From Brachymonas denitrificans (lineage in GTDB: Bacteria > Pseudomonadota > Gammaproteobacteria > Burkholderiales > Burkholderiaceae_C), in the NCBI RefSeq assembly GCF_907163135.1, contig NZ_CAJQUA010000001.1, positions 1,255,001 to 1,319,000 of the forward strand: a stretch of 64,000 nucleotides of DNA, written 5' to 3'. Below the pieces are notes generated by a model that was not told where the DNA came from, did not search any database, and was given only the letters and a program-made list of their open reading frames with translations. Every line of letters begins with the position of its first letter. Within the stretch, counting starts at the first letter, position 1. Of the stretch, positions 40,691 through 47,478 are shown piece after piece. The position numbers were made by a program, and so were the translations under genes.

Positions 40691-41245
40691 GTGGCTACTG
40701 TCCCCATTCTTGAACCGGGCCGCACCGCGCTGGCCCCCACCTTCGAACAACCACTGCACATGCTGCAGGCCTGCCATGAGCGCGTTTTGCGCATGTGCAC
40801 ACTGCTGGAACGGCTGCAGGCCCACGCGGCAACCCATGGCGCCGACGAGCAGGCGCGCCAGGCTGCGCGCGACATCCTGCGCTACTTCGACATCGCCGGA
40901 CCGCACCATCACGAAGACGAAGAGCGCCACCTGTTTCCGCGCATGCTGGCCAGCGGCGATGCCCGCCAGGTGGAGCTGGCCGACACCTTGCACCAGCAGC
41001 ATCTGGCGATGGCGGAGCTGTGGCAGAAGCTGCGCGCGGAGCTGGAGCTGCTGGAAGGTGGCGATGCAGCCCCCTTGCTGGGCAGTGCCGTGGCAGCGCC
41101 CTTCCTCGAGGCCTACCGCGCGCACATTGCCTGCGAGGAAGACGATGCCTATCCGCGCGTGTTCGCCGATGTGCCCGAGGAGCAGCAGCGCGCCTGGGGT
41201 GAAGAGATGGCGCAGCGACGCATCAGCCAGCCCAGACTCGCCTGA
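40691..41245 (+). CDS. Hemerythrin-like (HHE) domain protein
   Basis: A helical protein of about 184 residues with several histidine/acid motifs for a di-iron site: CHERVLRMC, IAGPHHHEDEERHLFPRM, LHQQHLAMAELW and AHIACEEDDAYPRVF. HHE proteins act in oxygen, nitric oxide or iron handling; no specific role can be assigned. The start is uncertain: a GTG at 40691 is my choice, ATG at 40603 or an internal ATG at 40760 are alternatives. It diverges from the ABC ATPase gene across a 201-bp gap. Confidence 0.8.
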   Translation: MATVPILEPGRTALAPTFEQPLHMLQACHERVLRMCTLLERLQAHAATHGADEQARQAARDILRYFDIAGPHHHEDEERHLFPRMLASGDARQVELADTLHQQHLAMAELWQKLRAELELLEGGDAAPLLGSAVAAPFLEAYRAHIACEEDDAYPRVFADVPEEQQRAWGEEMAQRRISQPRLA

Positions 41246-41291
41246 GATTTTCCGCCGCACGAGCATCCTCGGCGATGCCTTGATCGAGATG

Positions 41292-41322
41292 TGCCGGGCA
41301 TGGGCTCAGGCCCGGCATGTTT
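41292..41322 (+). terminator. Probable terminator after the hemerythrin-like gene
   Basis: Stem TGCCGGGC / GCCCGGCA with a ten-base loop, followed by an imperfect T-rich stretch (TGTTTCATT), 47 bp after the stop. Confidence 0.5.
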
Positions 41323-41439
41323 CATTGTGCAACCGCGCATGCCGTGCTGTGCATGCGGACTACCATGCAGGAATCGACCGTCCAGCAAAATGACATCGAT
41401 GCCGTCTTGCTGCCTGCCTCTTCTCCAGAAAGGTCCGCC

Positions 41440-41919
41440 ATGCCGCTGCCAAGTGACATCCCTGCAACTCCTGATGCATCCGCACCCCCCCGCCGCATGC
41501 TGTTGCGCCTGGCCGCTGCAGCCGGCGCGCTGGGAACGGCCATTCTGGCGGGCTGCGGTTTCGGTGGCCGTCCGGCGGCACGCAGCGCGGCCGACATGGC
41601 CTTTCGCCGCCAGTCGGCGCGCCACCTGTACGGCCGCTATGCCAATCGCATCTACCGCGGCATGCTGCCACCCATGCTGTATGCCGTAGGCACGCTGGAG
41701 GTGAACCTGGCGGCCAATGGCCAGGTACGCTCGGTGCGCTGGATGCGCGGGCCGACCCATGTTCCGGAAGTGATGCGCGAAATCGAAACCATGGTGCGCG
41801 CCGCCTCGCCCTTTCCTCCTCCGGGCAGCGGCGGCGGACGCTATGTGGACACCTGGCTGTGGGATCGCAGCGGGCGTTTCCAGCTGGATTCGCTGACCGA
41901 GGGCCAGTTGCGCGCCTGA
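41440..41919 (+). CDS. Lipoprotein with TonB-C-terminal-like fold
   Basis: A 159-residue protein. The N-terminus has arginines, a hydrophobic stretch and a lipobox (ILAGC, about residues 33-37), so it is probably a lipoprotein, although the start RRMLLRL could also suggest Tat export. The C-terminal 90 residues (GTLEVNLAANGQVRSVRWMRG, then MVRAASPFPPP) resemble the TonB C-terminal domain. AAAGG lies before the ATG at 41440. Function unknown. The host tRNA-Ser promoter begins 21 bp after its stop. Confidence 0.75.
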   Translation: MPLPSDIPATPDASAPPRRMLLRLAAAAGALGTAILAGCGFGGRPAARSAADMAFRRQSARHLYGRYANRIYRGMLPPMLYAVGTLEVNLAANGQVRSVRWMRGPTHVPEVMREIETMVRAASPFPPPGSGGGRYVDTWLWDRSGRFQLDSLTEGQLRA

Positions 41920-41940
41920 GCTGCGAACCCACCCCGCCGT

Positions 41941-41967
41941 CTGGCAAACGGAATCCCGCAGTACAAT
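41941..41967 (+). promoter_or_regulatory. Host tRNA-Ser promoter, now reading into the element
   Basis: CTGGCA at 41941-41946 and TACAAT at 41962-41967, with a spacer of 15 bp; the -10 ends nine bases before the first base of the tRNA. After insertion of the element this promoter drives the orphan 5' half and, 20 bp later, the complete element-borne tRNA-Ser. Confidence 0.55.
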
Positions 41968-41976
41968 GACAGGTTC

Positions 41977-42015
41977 GGAAGCGTGGGAGAGTGGTTTAAT
42001 CCAGCGGTCTTGAAA
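41977..42015 (+). pseudogene. 5' half of host tRNA-Ser(UGA), split by the integrated element
   Basis: The first 39 bases of a serine tRNA: acceptor strand GGAAGCG, D-arm, left anticodon stem GCGGT and the complete anticodon loop CTTGAAA (anticodon TGA). It then runs into unrelated DNA. The missing right part is at 54565-54613: ACCGC pairs with GCGGT, and CGCTTCC pairs with GGAAGCG. Joined at the CTTGAAA repeat, the two give one intact 88-nt tRNA-Ser with CCA. Confidence 0.93.
42009..42015 (+). other. attL: 7-bp core at the left end of the element
   Basis: CTTGAAA, exactly the anticodon loop of the host tRNA-Ser, repeated as attR at 54558-54564. Left flank is host tRNA (GCGGT), right flank is element DNA (TTTGTTG). 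Confidence 0.88.
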
Positions 42016-42035
42016 TTTGTTGTAGGTAGGTACTA

Positions 42036-42123
42036 GGAAGCTTGGCAGAGTGGTCGATTGCACCGGTCTTGAAAACCGGCATACCGCAAGGTATCCAGGG
42101 TTCGAATCCCTGAGCTTCCGCCA
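42036..42123 (+). tRNA. tRNA-Ser(UGA), complete, carried by the element
   Basis: An 88-nt serine tRNA with encoded CCA. Acceptor GGAAGCT / AGCTTCC, anticodon stem CCGGT / ACCGG around loop CTTGAAA (anticodon TGA, reads UCA), long variable arm with ATACC / GGTAT, and T-loop GTTCGAATC within stem CAGG / CCTG. It differs from the split host tRNA in every arm except the anticodon loop and conserved positions. It begins 20 bp inside the element, in the same direction as the host promoter, so RNase P could release it from the chimeric transcript. Confidence 0.93.
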
Positions 42124-42162
42124 GTTAATACAATCAGTTAGCGTATTTAAGCGCGGCGATAA

Positions 42163-42278
42163 GTAAGTGAGGAAAGCCTTGTAACTGACCACATGCAAGG
42201 GCAAATTCGGTGCCAATCAGCGTCAGGAACAAAACCTAGCGGTAAGCAGATAGTAAGTGCACCGCGAATCCGTAAGTG
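42163..42278 (+). repeat. Three GTAAGTG direct repeats, possible integrase arm sites
   Basis: GTAAGTG at 42163-42169, 42253-42259 and 42272-42278, with GGTAAGC at 42241. Related GGTAAGT and CGTAAGC sequences occur near the right end (54419-54435). Position close to the ends suggests arm-type integrase or excisionase binding; this is inference. Confidence 0.35.
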
Positions 42279-42300
42279 CCGCAGCAAGCGGCGACACAAG

Positions 42301-42322
42301 GCCCCGCTAGTCGGGGCTTTTT
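42301..42322 (+). terminator. Rho-independent terminator downstream of the element tRNA
   Basis: GCCCCG, five-base loop, CGGGGC, then five T. It lies between the element-borne tRNA-Ser and the methyltransferase gene and would end the tRNA transcript, shielding the restriction-modification genes from the host promoter. Confidence 0.8.
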
Positions 42323-42478
42323 GCCGTACGGTAAAGCAGTTTCGTAACAGTGCGCCGCGGTAGTGGCAGGTCAAGGCTCCTATGCCCAACTCGGCAAGAC
42401 AAGTACCATAGCCAGAGCAAGCAACCGAGATCCGAGAAATTGATGAATAAGCAGGAACCGTCGCGGAAGGATGTACCG

Positions 42479-43546
42479 ATGTCACTAGACCAAATTGTCA
42501 ATGGCGATTGCCTTGAGCTACTGCGCAGCTTGGATGATGAAACGGTTGATCTCGTAGTTTCGTCGCCGCCCTACAACATCGGTAAAGAGTACGAGGCAAA
42601 GCGAGAGCTTGAACACTACCTCGACGACCAGCGAGCGGTACTGCGGGAGTGCCACCGCGTGCTCAAGCCCACAGGTTCTATCTTCTGGCAGGTCGGTTCG
42701 TTCTCGCACAAAGGTACGCTCGTACCGCTGGACGTGAAATTCTTCCCTATTCTCGAAGACCTCGGCATGCTGCCGCGCAACCGTATCGTGTGGGTTCGTC
42801 AGCATGGCCTCCATGCCACAAAGAAGTTCTCCGGCCGACACGAAACCATCCTGTGGTTCTCCAAGGGGGAAGAATTTTATTTTGATCTTGACGCTGTGCG
42901 AGTGCCTCAAAAGTGGCAGAACAAGAAATCTCACCGAGGCGACAACAAAGGCGAATTGTCTTGCAATCCAGAGGGCAAGAATCCGGGCGACGTGTGGGTG
43001 TTCCAAAACGTGAAGCATAACCACGAGGAACAGACCATACATCCGGCCCAGTTTCCAGAGGGATTGATCGCTCGTATCGTCCTTGCGACAACGCCAGAGG
43101 GCGGAGTGGTGCTAGATCCTTACATGGGCACCGGAACCACAGCAGTAGTCGCTCGGGATTATGGCAGGCACTATATCGGAGCAGAGCTAGACGAGCGTTA
43201 CCACGGTGTTGCCCTACGCAGGCTCAATGGCGAGCCGGATGAAAGCGGTATGTTCCCCAATCTCAAAACATTGCGAGCATATGTGGCGAGAACAGGAAAA
43301 CCGATTGAAAATTATCGCTTTGACGTTCAAATTGGCAAGGTCGCGTCGGATGGAAGCAAGGCCAAAATTTACCCTGAGGAGTACCACGCGGCAGAGTTAG
43401 TAGATCGCTTGCAATACGAAGCTGATGCTTTTGAGGCGAAAATCAATGGACGCGAAATACCGGAGGCCAAAGACTTGAACGGCAAATCAGCAAAACCTCT
43501 TCGTGAAGTTATCCCGCCCCAGCCGCTCCCACTGTTTGGGGAGTAG
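42479..43546 (+). CDS. Type II DNA methyltransferase, probable N4-cytosine (M.BglII/M.BstYI-like)
   Basis: A 355-residue DNA methyltransferase. The catalytic motif IV VSSPPYNIGKEY is near residue 30, ahead of the SAM-binding motif I DPYMGTGTTAVVA near 215: the beta-class order. SPPY is the form usual in N4-cytosine enzymes. It is convergent with a BglII-like endonuclease gene 27 bp away, whose specificity it should protect (expected GATC core, AGATCT or RGATCY). ATG at 42479 has AAGGA at good distance; ATG at 42443 is the alternative. Base composition is much lower in GC than the chromosome. Confidence 0.9.
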   Translation: MSLDQIVNGDCLELLRSLDDETVDLVVSSPPYNIGKEYEAKRELEHYLDDQRAVLRECHRVLKPTGSIFWQVGSFSHKGTLVPLDVKFFPILEDLGMLPRNRIVWVRQHGLHATKKFSGRHETILWFSKGEEFYFDLDAVRVPQKWQNKKSHRGDNKGELSCNPEGKNPGDVWVFQNVKHNHEEQTIHPAQFPEGLIARIVLATTPEGGVVLDPYMGTGTTAVVARDYGRHYIGAELDERYHGVALRRLNGEPDESGMFPNLKTLRAYVARTGKPIENYRFDVQIGKVASDGSKAKIYPEEYHAAELVDRLQYEADAFEAKINGREIPEAKDLNGKSAKPLREVIPPQPLPLFGE

Positions 43547-43573
43547 CAAGAAAACCGTTGACGTTACTCCGCA

Positions 43574-44227
43574 TCAGACGATCTTGCATCTTCCTGCGCG
43601 GCCTTGCGTGATAGTTACAGCTCTCTGGTAGCGGGCAGCCACAGTCCGAGAGTATCGTGCCGCAGCGTAGTCCGTCCAAGTGGCATTCACCTGCCCCACT
43701 GACTCAAACAAGCCGACGAGCCTGATTGGTACGGTGAAAACCCCATTTTGAGCGAGTGCATTAAGTTGATTCACTGCCTGCTCGTAATACAGGGTACTGT
43801 TCGACGAAGGGAACATTCCTGCCTTGGTGACGATAACTACAAGACCAGTTGGCGCACCATGAAAAACAGTACCTGCGTTGAAAAACAGTTGGGATCGGAT
43901 GGTGTTGTTGAGCAGAAATGGATAGTTCGAGAACTGAATCTCTGCGAGCAACCCATTCTTGCCAAAATCAATGTCGGTCCCAAGGAATGAAAATGCAGGT
44001 GGGATTGGGATTCCGCCGCCCCAGCCGAGTGGAGTAAGTGCCGCAGCGATATACTCGTTAGTTCCAACCGGATCGAATATTGGCGAGCCTTGTTTTCCGT
44101 CTTGATCCGATGCTTTCAAGTGTAGTGGCATGTTCAAAAGAACCTGCTCAAGCTCCTGCCATTGGGCAGCATACGGTCCTGCAATAGCCGCTCCAGCGCC
44201 TTGAAAGTCTGTAATTTGTACCTGCAT
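43574..44227 (-). CDS. BglII/BstYI-family type II restriction endonuclease
   Basis: A 217-residue protein, about the size of BglII. The motif DIDFGKNGLLAEIQFSNYP at about residues 88-106 has Asp, then eight residues, Glu, one residue, Gln: the exact spacing of the BglII catalytic residues (Asp84, Glu93, Gln95), an unusual E-x-Q variant of the PD-(D/E)xK site. The following NYPFLLNN segment also fits that family. Recognition is therefore expected to be AGATCT or RGATCY. It is convergent with its methyltransferase; an XRE remnant lies 179 bp upstream in the same direction. Apparently intact. Confidence 0.8.
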   Translation of the reverse strand: MQVQITDFQGAGAAIAGPYAAQWQELEQVLLNMPLHLKASDQDGKQGSPIFDPVGTNEYIAAALTPLGWGGGIPIPPAFSFLGTDIDFGKNGLLAEIQFSNYPFLLNNTIRSQLFFNAGTVFHGAPTGLVVIVTKAGMFPSSNSTLYYEQAVNQLNALAQNGVFTVPIRLVGLFESVGQVNATWTDYAAARYSRTVAARYQRAVTITQGRAGRCKIV

Positions 44228-44406
44228 TTCTCCCGCCTACCTTCATCAAAAGCATGATGATAGGTCACAGGATGCCAAACGGGAACTTTTACCTTGGTTT
44301 GCCTGAATGCGCATTGCCCATACAGGCCTTGCATAACTGGGCCAACACCCTTGCGGCAACCTAGCGGTGATCGTGGCCCCTGTGGCCCACTACGGGGCTT
44401 ATTGCC

Positions 44407-44495
44407 CTAACTGCCTTGGCTTAAGTACGCATCTTCCGTTTCGCGCACTAAGTCCGCTGCCGAAACACCAAGTGCTTGACCTATCCCGATCATGG
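44407..44495 (-). pseudogene. C-terminal remnant of an XRE-type regulator (controller-protein-like), cut by the IS
   Basis: Reading from the left end of the IS, the minus strand encodes IGIGQALGVSAADLVRE and then EDAYLSQGS to a TAG stop. That is the last helix and tail of a Cro/C1-type HTH protein. Its position upstream of and parallel to the restriction gene is that of a controller (C) protein of restriction-modification systems. The N-terminal part is not recognisable on the other side of the IS, so the insertion probably came with a deletion. Confidence 0.6.
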
Positions 44496-44521
44496 TGAAC
44501 CGCCCCGGGTTTCGAGGAGGC
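44496..44521 (+). repeat. Left inverted repeat of the IS
   Basis: 26 bp, starts TGAACCGCCC; matches the right end base for base in reverse complement. Confidence 0.95.
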
Positions 44522-44545
44522 CCCAACTCTTGAGAAGATGGAGCC

Positions 44546-44869
44546 ATGAACAAGTCCAACAAGTTTTCCCCGGAAGTGCGCGAGCGCGCTGTGCGCATGG
44601 TGCAGGAGCATCGAGCCGAGTACCCTTCGTTGTGGGCAGCTATCGAATCGATTGCGCCGAAGATTGGCTGTGCGCCGCAAACCCTGCACGATTGGGTCAA
44701 GAGAGCCGAGATCGACGCTGGCCTGCGTGCGGGTACCACGACCTCGGATGCGCGACGCATCAAGGAACTGGAGCGCGAAGTCAAGGAGCTGCGCCGTGCC
44801 AATGAGATCCTCAAAACTGCCAGTGCGTTTTTCGCGCAGGCCGAGCTCGACCGCCAGCTCAGGAAGTGA
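44546..44869 (+). CDS. IS3-family transposase OrfA
   Basis: A 107-residue protein with an N-terminal helix-turn-helix ([16 protein letters not shown] ... [15 protein letters not shown]) that recognises the IS ends, and a C-terminal leucine-zipper-like coiled coil ([20 protein letters not shown]). It ends in the overlap GTGA with orfB, which is in the -1 frame, so an OrfAB fusion transposase could be made by frameshifting. Confidence 0.95.
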   Translation: MNKSNKFSPEVRERAVRMVQEHRAEYPSLWAAIESIAPKIGCAPQTLHDWVKRAEIDAGLRAGTTTSDARRIKELEREVKELRRANEILKTASAFFAQAELDRQLRK

Positions 44870-45780
44870 AGGCCTATATCGACCGCCACCGCGATGACTA
44901 CGGGGTCGAGCCCATCTGCCGGGTGCTGCAGATGGCCCCGTCGTGTTACTGGCGCCATGCGGCCCGGCAACGCAACCCGCAACTGCGCAGCGCACGTGCC
45001 CAGCATGACGACCATTTGAAAGCCGACATCCAGCGCGTGTGGCATGCCAACTGGCAGGTCTATGGCGCCGACAAGGTCTGGCTGCAGATGAACCGCGAGG
45101 GCATCCGGGTGGCGCGGTGCACAGTCGAGCGGCTGATGCGTACCATGGGCTTGCAAGGGGCACGCAGAGGCAAGACGATGCGCACCACCACGCCGGACAC
45201 ATCAGTGCCGTGCCCGCTGGACCATGTCAACCGGCTGTTTAAGGCCAGCCGGCCCAACGAGCTGCGGGTGTCGGACTTCACGTACGTCAGCACCTGGCAG
45301 GGCTGGCTGTACGTGGCCTTCGTGGTGGATGTGTACGCCCGGCGCATCGTGGGCTGGCGTGTCAGCCGCAGCATGCACACGGACTTTGTGCTCGATGCGC
45401 TGGAACAGGCCCTGTATGAGCGCCAGCCAGCAGCGCATGCCTTGACGCACCACAGCGACAGGGGCAGCCAGTACGTCAGCATCCGTTACACCGAGCGGCT
45501 GGGCCTGGCAGGTATCCAGCCATCAGTGGGAAGCAAAGGCGACAGCTACGACAACGCGCTGGCCGAGACCATCAACGGGCTATACAAGGCCGAACTGATT
45601 CATCGCCGGGGCCCCTGGAAGACCAGGGAAGCCGTGGAACTGGCGACCCTGCAATGGGTGCACTGGTTCAACCACGTCCGACTGCTCACGCCGATCGGGG
45701 GTATCCCGCCGGCAGAAGCTGAGGCAAACTACTGGAGGCAACTTGCCGACAGCAACACCTTGGCAGAGGTGTCCACTTAA
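44866..45780 (+). CDS. IS3-family transposase OrfB (DDE integrase domain)
   Basis: A 304-residue catalytic part. The HTH_21-type start ([18 protein letters not shown]) is followed by the rve core: first Asp in [10 protein letters not shown], second Asp in [12 protein letters not shown], and Glu in [14 protein letters not shown]. The spacing and the ending [18 protein letters not shown] are typical of IS3. The frame starts at a GTG overlapping the orfA stop; expression probably depends on coupling or -1 frameshift. All catalytic residues are present, so the IS may be active. Confidence 0.95.
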   Translation: MKAYIDRHRDDYGVEPICRVLQMAPSCYWRHAARQRNPQLRSARAQHDDHLKADIQRVWHANWQVYGADKVWLQMNREGIRVARCTVERLMRTMGLQGARRGKTMRTTTPDTSVPCPLDHVNRLFKASRPNELRVSDFTYVSTWQGWLYVAFVVDVYARRIVGWRVSRSMHTDFVLDALEQALYERQPAAHALTHHSDRGSQYVSIRYTERLGLAGIQPSVGSKGDSYDNALAETINGLYKAELIHRRGPWKTREAVELATLQWVHWFNHVRLLTPIGGIPPAEAEANYWRQLADSNTLAEVST

Positions 45781-45788
45781 ACCAACCA

Positions 45789-45814
45789 GCCTCCTCGAAA
45801 CCCGGGGCGGTTCA
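45789..45814 (-). repeat. Right inverted repeat of the IS
   Basis: 26 bp, perfect complement of the left end. The downstream gene's GAGGAG box starts 13 bp after it. Confidence 0.95.
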
Positions 45815-45838
45815 GATTCTTGTTTTGAGGAGTTTCAG

Positions 45839-46492
45839 ATGTGTGATGTTCTTGTCTGGTCCTTAGATGCAATACGCTGGCCTGAAACGATCAGTGCGCT
45901 TGCTGCTGTGGCCACAGCCATCATTGCCCTCTGCGCTCTGCAAACTTGGAGACACCAAGACAAGGCCAAGGGTAAAGCGGAATTCCTTGATGCGTTAATT
46001 GAGGCTGCCCACACCTACATCGCCGAGATGCCCAAGCCCATCACGCTCTTGGAGATGGCAAAGATCGGTATGCAAGGCCATGCGCCAACTTGGGAAAACG
46101 GAGAGCCGGAAGATATAGCGGTCAAAGGTGCTATTGCCTACATCCAGAAGAACGGGGAGCACGATGGAAAGCGCCTGCTTGAGGTGCTGGAGGCCGTCCA
46201 GCCTTCAGTGGTAAAGCTAAGGTCGCTGGCGGCGAAGGGGCAGGTATTCAAGTTCGATGACTATGCGAAATGCCAGAAGGCGGTTGCGGTGCTTACATGG
46301 CATTTCGACAGAATAGAGGCGTTCATGGCTGTTATCGGGTCGCCAACGTGGAACTGGGAACATCCCGAGGTTCTCAGGCACTTGAAGGACGTAATGGCTA
46401 TCGACCCGGACGAGATTCGCAAGAGCATCCAAGAGAACAACGTCGCCCTCCTTGAATTTGCGAGTCAGGCCTACAAGAAGATTTACGGTTAG
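45839..46492 (+). CDS. Unknown protein with one N-terminal membrane helix
   Basis: A 217-residue protein I do not recognise. A membrane helix lies at about residues 17-36 (TISALAAVATAIIALCALQ), followed by a positively charged stretch and a helical soluble domain with several Trp and acidic residues. GAGGAG precedes the ATG by six bases. It starts 25 bp after the IS end, so the original promoter was probably displaced and the IS may now affect its expression. Position beside the restriction-modification genes makes a defence-related role possible but unproven. Confidence 0.7.
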   Translation: MCDVLVWSLDAIRWPETISALAAVATAIIALCALQTWRHQDKAKGKAEFLDALIEAAHTYIAEMPKPITLLEMAKIGMQGHAPTWENGEPEDIAVKGAIAYIQKNGEHDGKRLLEVLEAVQPSVVKLRSLAAKGQVFKFDDYAKCQKAVAVLTWHFDRIEAFMAVIGSPTWNWEHPEVLRHLKDVMAIDPDEIRKSIQENNVALLEFASQAYKKIYG

Positions 46493-46662
46493 AGCTTACA
46501 GGCCACGCAGTACCCATGCCAATACCAGTACGGCACCGTTGCGGTGATCGCCGCCTGTGCTGGCCTGCTGCCCGGCTGGTGCTGTCTGTTGGTGCCGAAA
46601 ACAAACCCGCCACAGTCGAGTGGCTGGGCGGGCTTGGCTGCATCAGGTTTCAGAGGAATCAC
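46489..46662 (-). CDS. Possible small protein (57 residues)
   Basis: A GTG-initiated frame ending TGTAAGCTCTAA on the minus strand, with a C-terminus WYWHGYCVACKL containing a Cys-x2-Cys pair. It lies 79 bp downstream of the zinc-ribbon gene in the same direction and overlaps the end of the convergent gene by four bases. No family is recognised and the start is weak. Confidence 0.25.
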   Translation of the reverse strand: MIPLKPDAAKPAQPLDCGGFVFGTNRQHQPGSRPAQAAITATVPYWYWHGYCVACKL

Positions 46663-46741
46663 CCTGCAAGCTGCGGAGGTTGGTTTAACGAGGAACTCAC
46701 CGCTATGCCTCGCCTCTGTCTGACAGGGGGTTGGTTGAGGA

Positions 46742-46960
46742 CTACCAGCTTTCTCGGCGCGTGCTGTCCTTGCACGGGCCACACAGGCGGATGCCCGCCA
46801 CGTCACGACTAAAGAACTTGTGGCCGCAGCAGGTACAGGGTCTCCAGCCGACATATCGCACGACGCGGGGCGGGTTGTAATTCCGGTCTAGCACCGGCTC
46901 CCGCCTGTCGTCGCGCTGCGGCCATTGCGCCGGTTCGTTGATGTCGCGCCCCTCGCTCAT
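46742..46960 (-). CDS. Small zinc-ribbon-like protein
   Basis: A 72-residue protein with RPCTCCGHKFF and IRLCGPCKD, two cysteine pairs 13-14 residues apart, the pattern of a small zinc ribbon. The first 35 residues are polar and arginine-rich. Its ATG shares one base with the stop of the upstream gene (TAATG), so it belongs to that operon. Small zinc-finger proteins of this kind are common in phage and satellite operons; the function is unknown. Confidence 0.7.
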   Translation of the reverse strand: MSEGRDINEPAQWPQRDDRREPVLDRNYNPPRVVRYVGWRPCTCCGHKFFSRDVAGIRLCGPCKDSTRRESW

Positions 46961-47463
46961 TACTGCACCTGACGGCGGGCAATCTCTGCCTCTATCTGCG
47001 CCAGCGTGGGCAGCGTGACATATACGGCCTTCGGCTGGTGCAGCCCATACAGTTCTGCCAGCGCACCGAGCGCGGCAATGCGTTCCATTGCGTTGTCGTT
47101 GCGCTCTGGGCAAGCAAGCTGCCAGAGCGTCCAGATGATCCATTGCTTCATGTGCGTGGCGACCTGTTCCCGTGTAGGCTCGATGCCTGCATAGACGTGG
47201 GCTTGCCTGTGGGGGTTGCCACGAATGAATGCGGGGTTCTTCCATGTGGGGTCGCGCCGCTCTGCTTCGGTAAGACATTGGCGCATGTCCTGCACTGATG
47301 CCACGACGCGCTCCCACGTTGCGCCGGGGAACTCGCCATCCTGAGCGACCACATGCCTGTCCCTGCCTTCAATCCAAATGATGAAACGCTTGGCGGGTTC
47401 CGTTGCCTCGGTGTCGTGATGGACGACGATGTTCTGCTTGTGGTCGGTGTAGCTCGTAATCAC
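46960..47463 (-). CDS. Unknown protein of the element operon
   Basis: A 167-residue soluble protein with no recognised domain. It has several Trp residues (KQWIIWTLWQLA) and an alpha-helical C-terminal half ending QIEAEIARRQ. It lies 15 bp after the HTH protein gene and overlaps the zinc-ribbon gene by one base. Translational linkage suggests a joint role with its neighbours, but nothing in the sequence names it. Confidence 0.7.
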   Translation of the reverse strand: MITSYTDHKQNIVVHHDTEATEPAKRFIIWIEGRDRHVVAQDGEFPGATWERVVASVQDMRQCLTEAERRDPTWKNPAFIRGNPHRQAHVYAGIEPTREQVATHMKQWIIWTLWQLACPERNDNAMERIAALGALAELYGLHQPKAVYVTLPTLAQIEAEIARRQVQ

Positions 47464-47478
47464 GGTTCGTTCTCCTTC

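Larger units (their letters stand above)
44496..45814 (+). mobile_element. IS3-family insertion sequence, complete, 1319 bp
   Basis: Perfect 26-bp terminal inverted repeats beginning TGAACCGCCC and the two overlapping genes orfA and orfB (DDE transposase) in the standard arrangement. The IS interrupts an XRE gene. The flanks (ATGG on the left, GATT on the right) do not form a target duplication, so a rearrangement or deletion followed insertion. Confidence 0.95.

Noticed and set aside
39179-41245. A 688-codon plus-strand frame opposite the ABC ATPase that ends in the hemerythrin-like protein
   Set aside because: Only the last 185 codons encode the HHE protein. The rest is antisense of the GC-rich ATPase gene and shows no domain.
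45815-45880. Possible N-terminal part of the disrupted XRE gene on the minus strand right of the IS (reads KNITHLKLLKTRI)
   Set aside because: It looks faintly like an HTH segment, but the frame is closed by a stop just upstream and the same DNA is the start of a plausible plus-strand gene.
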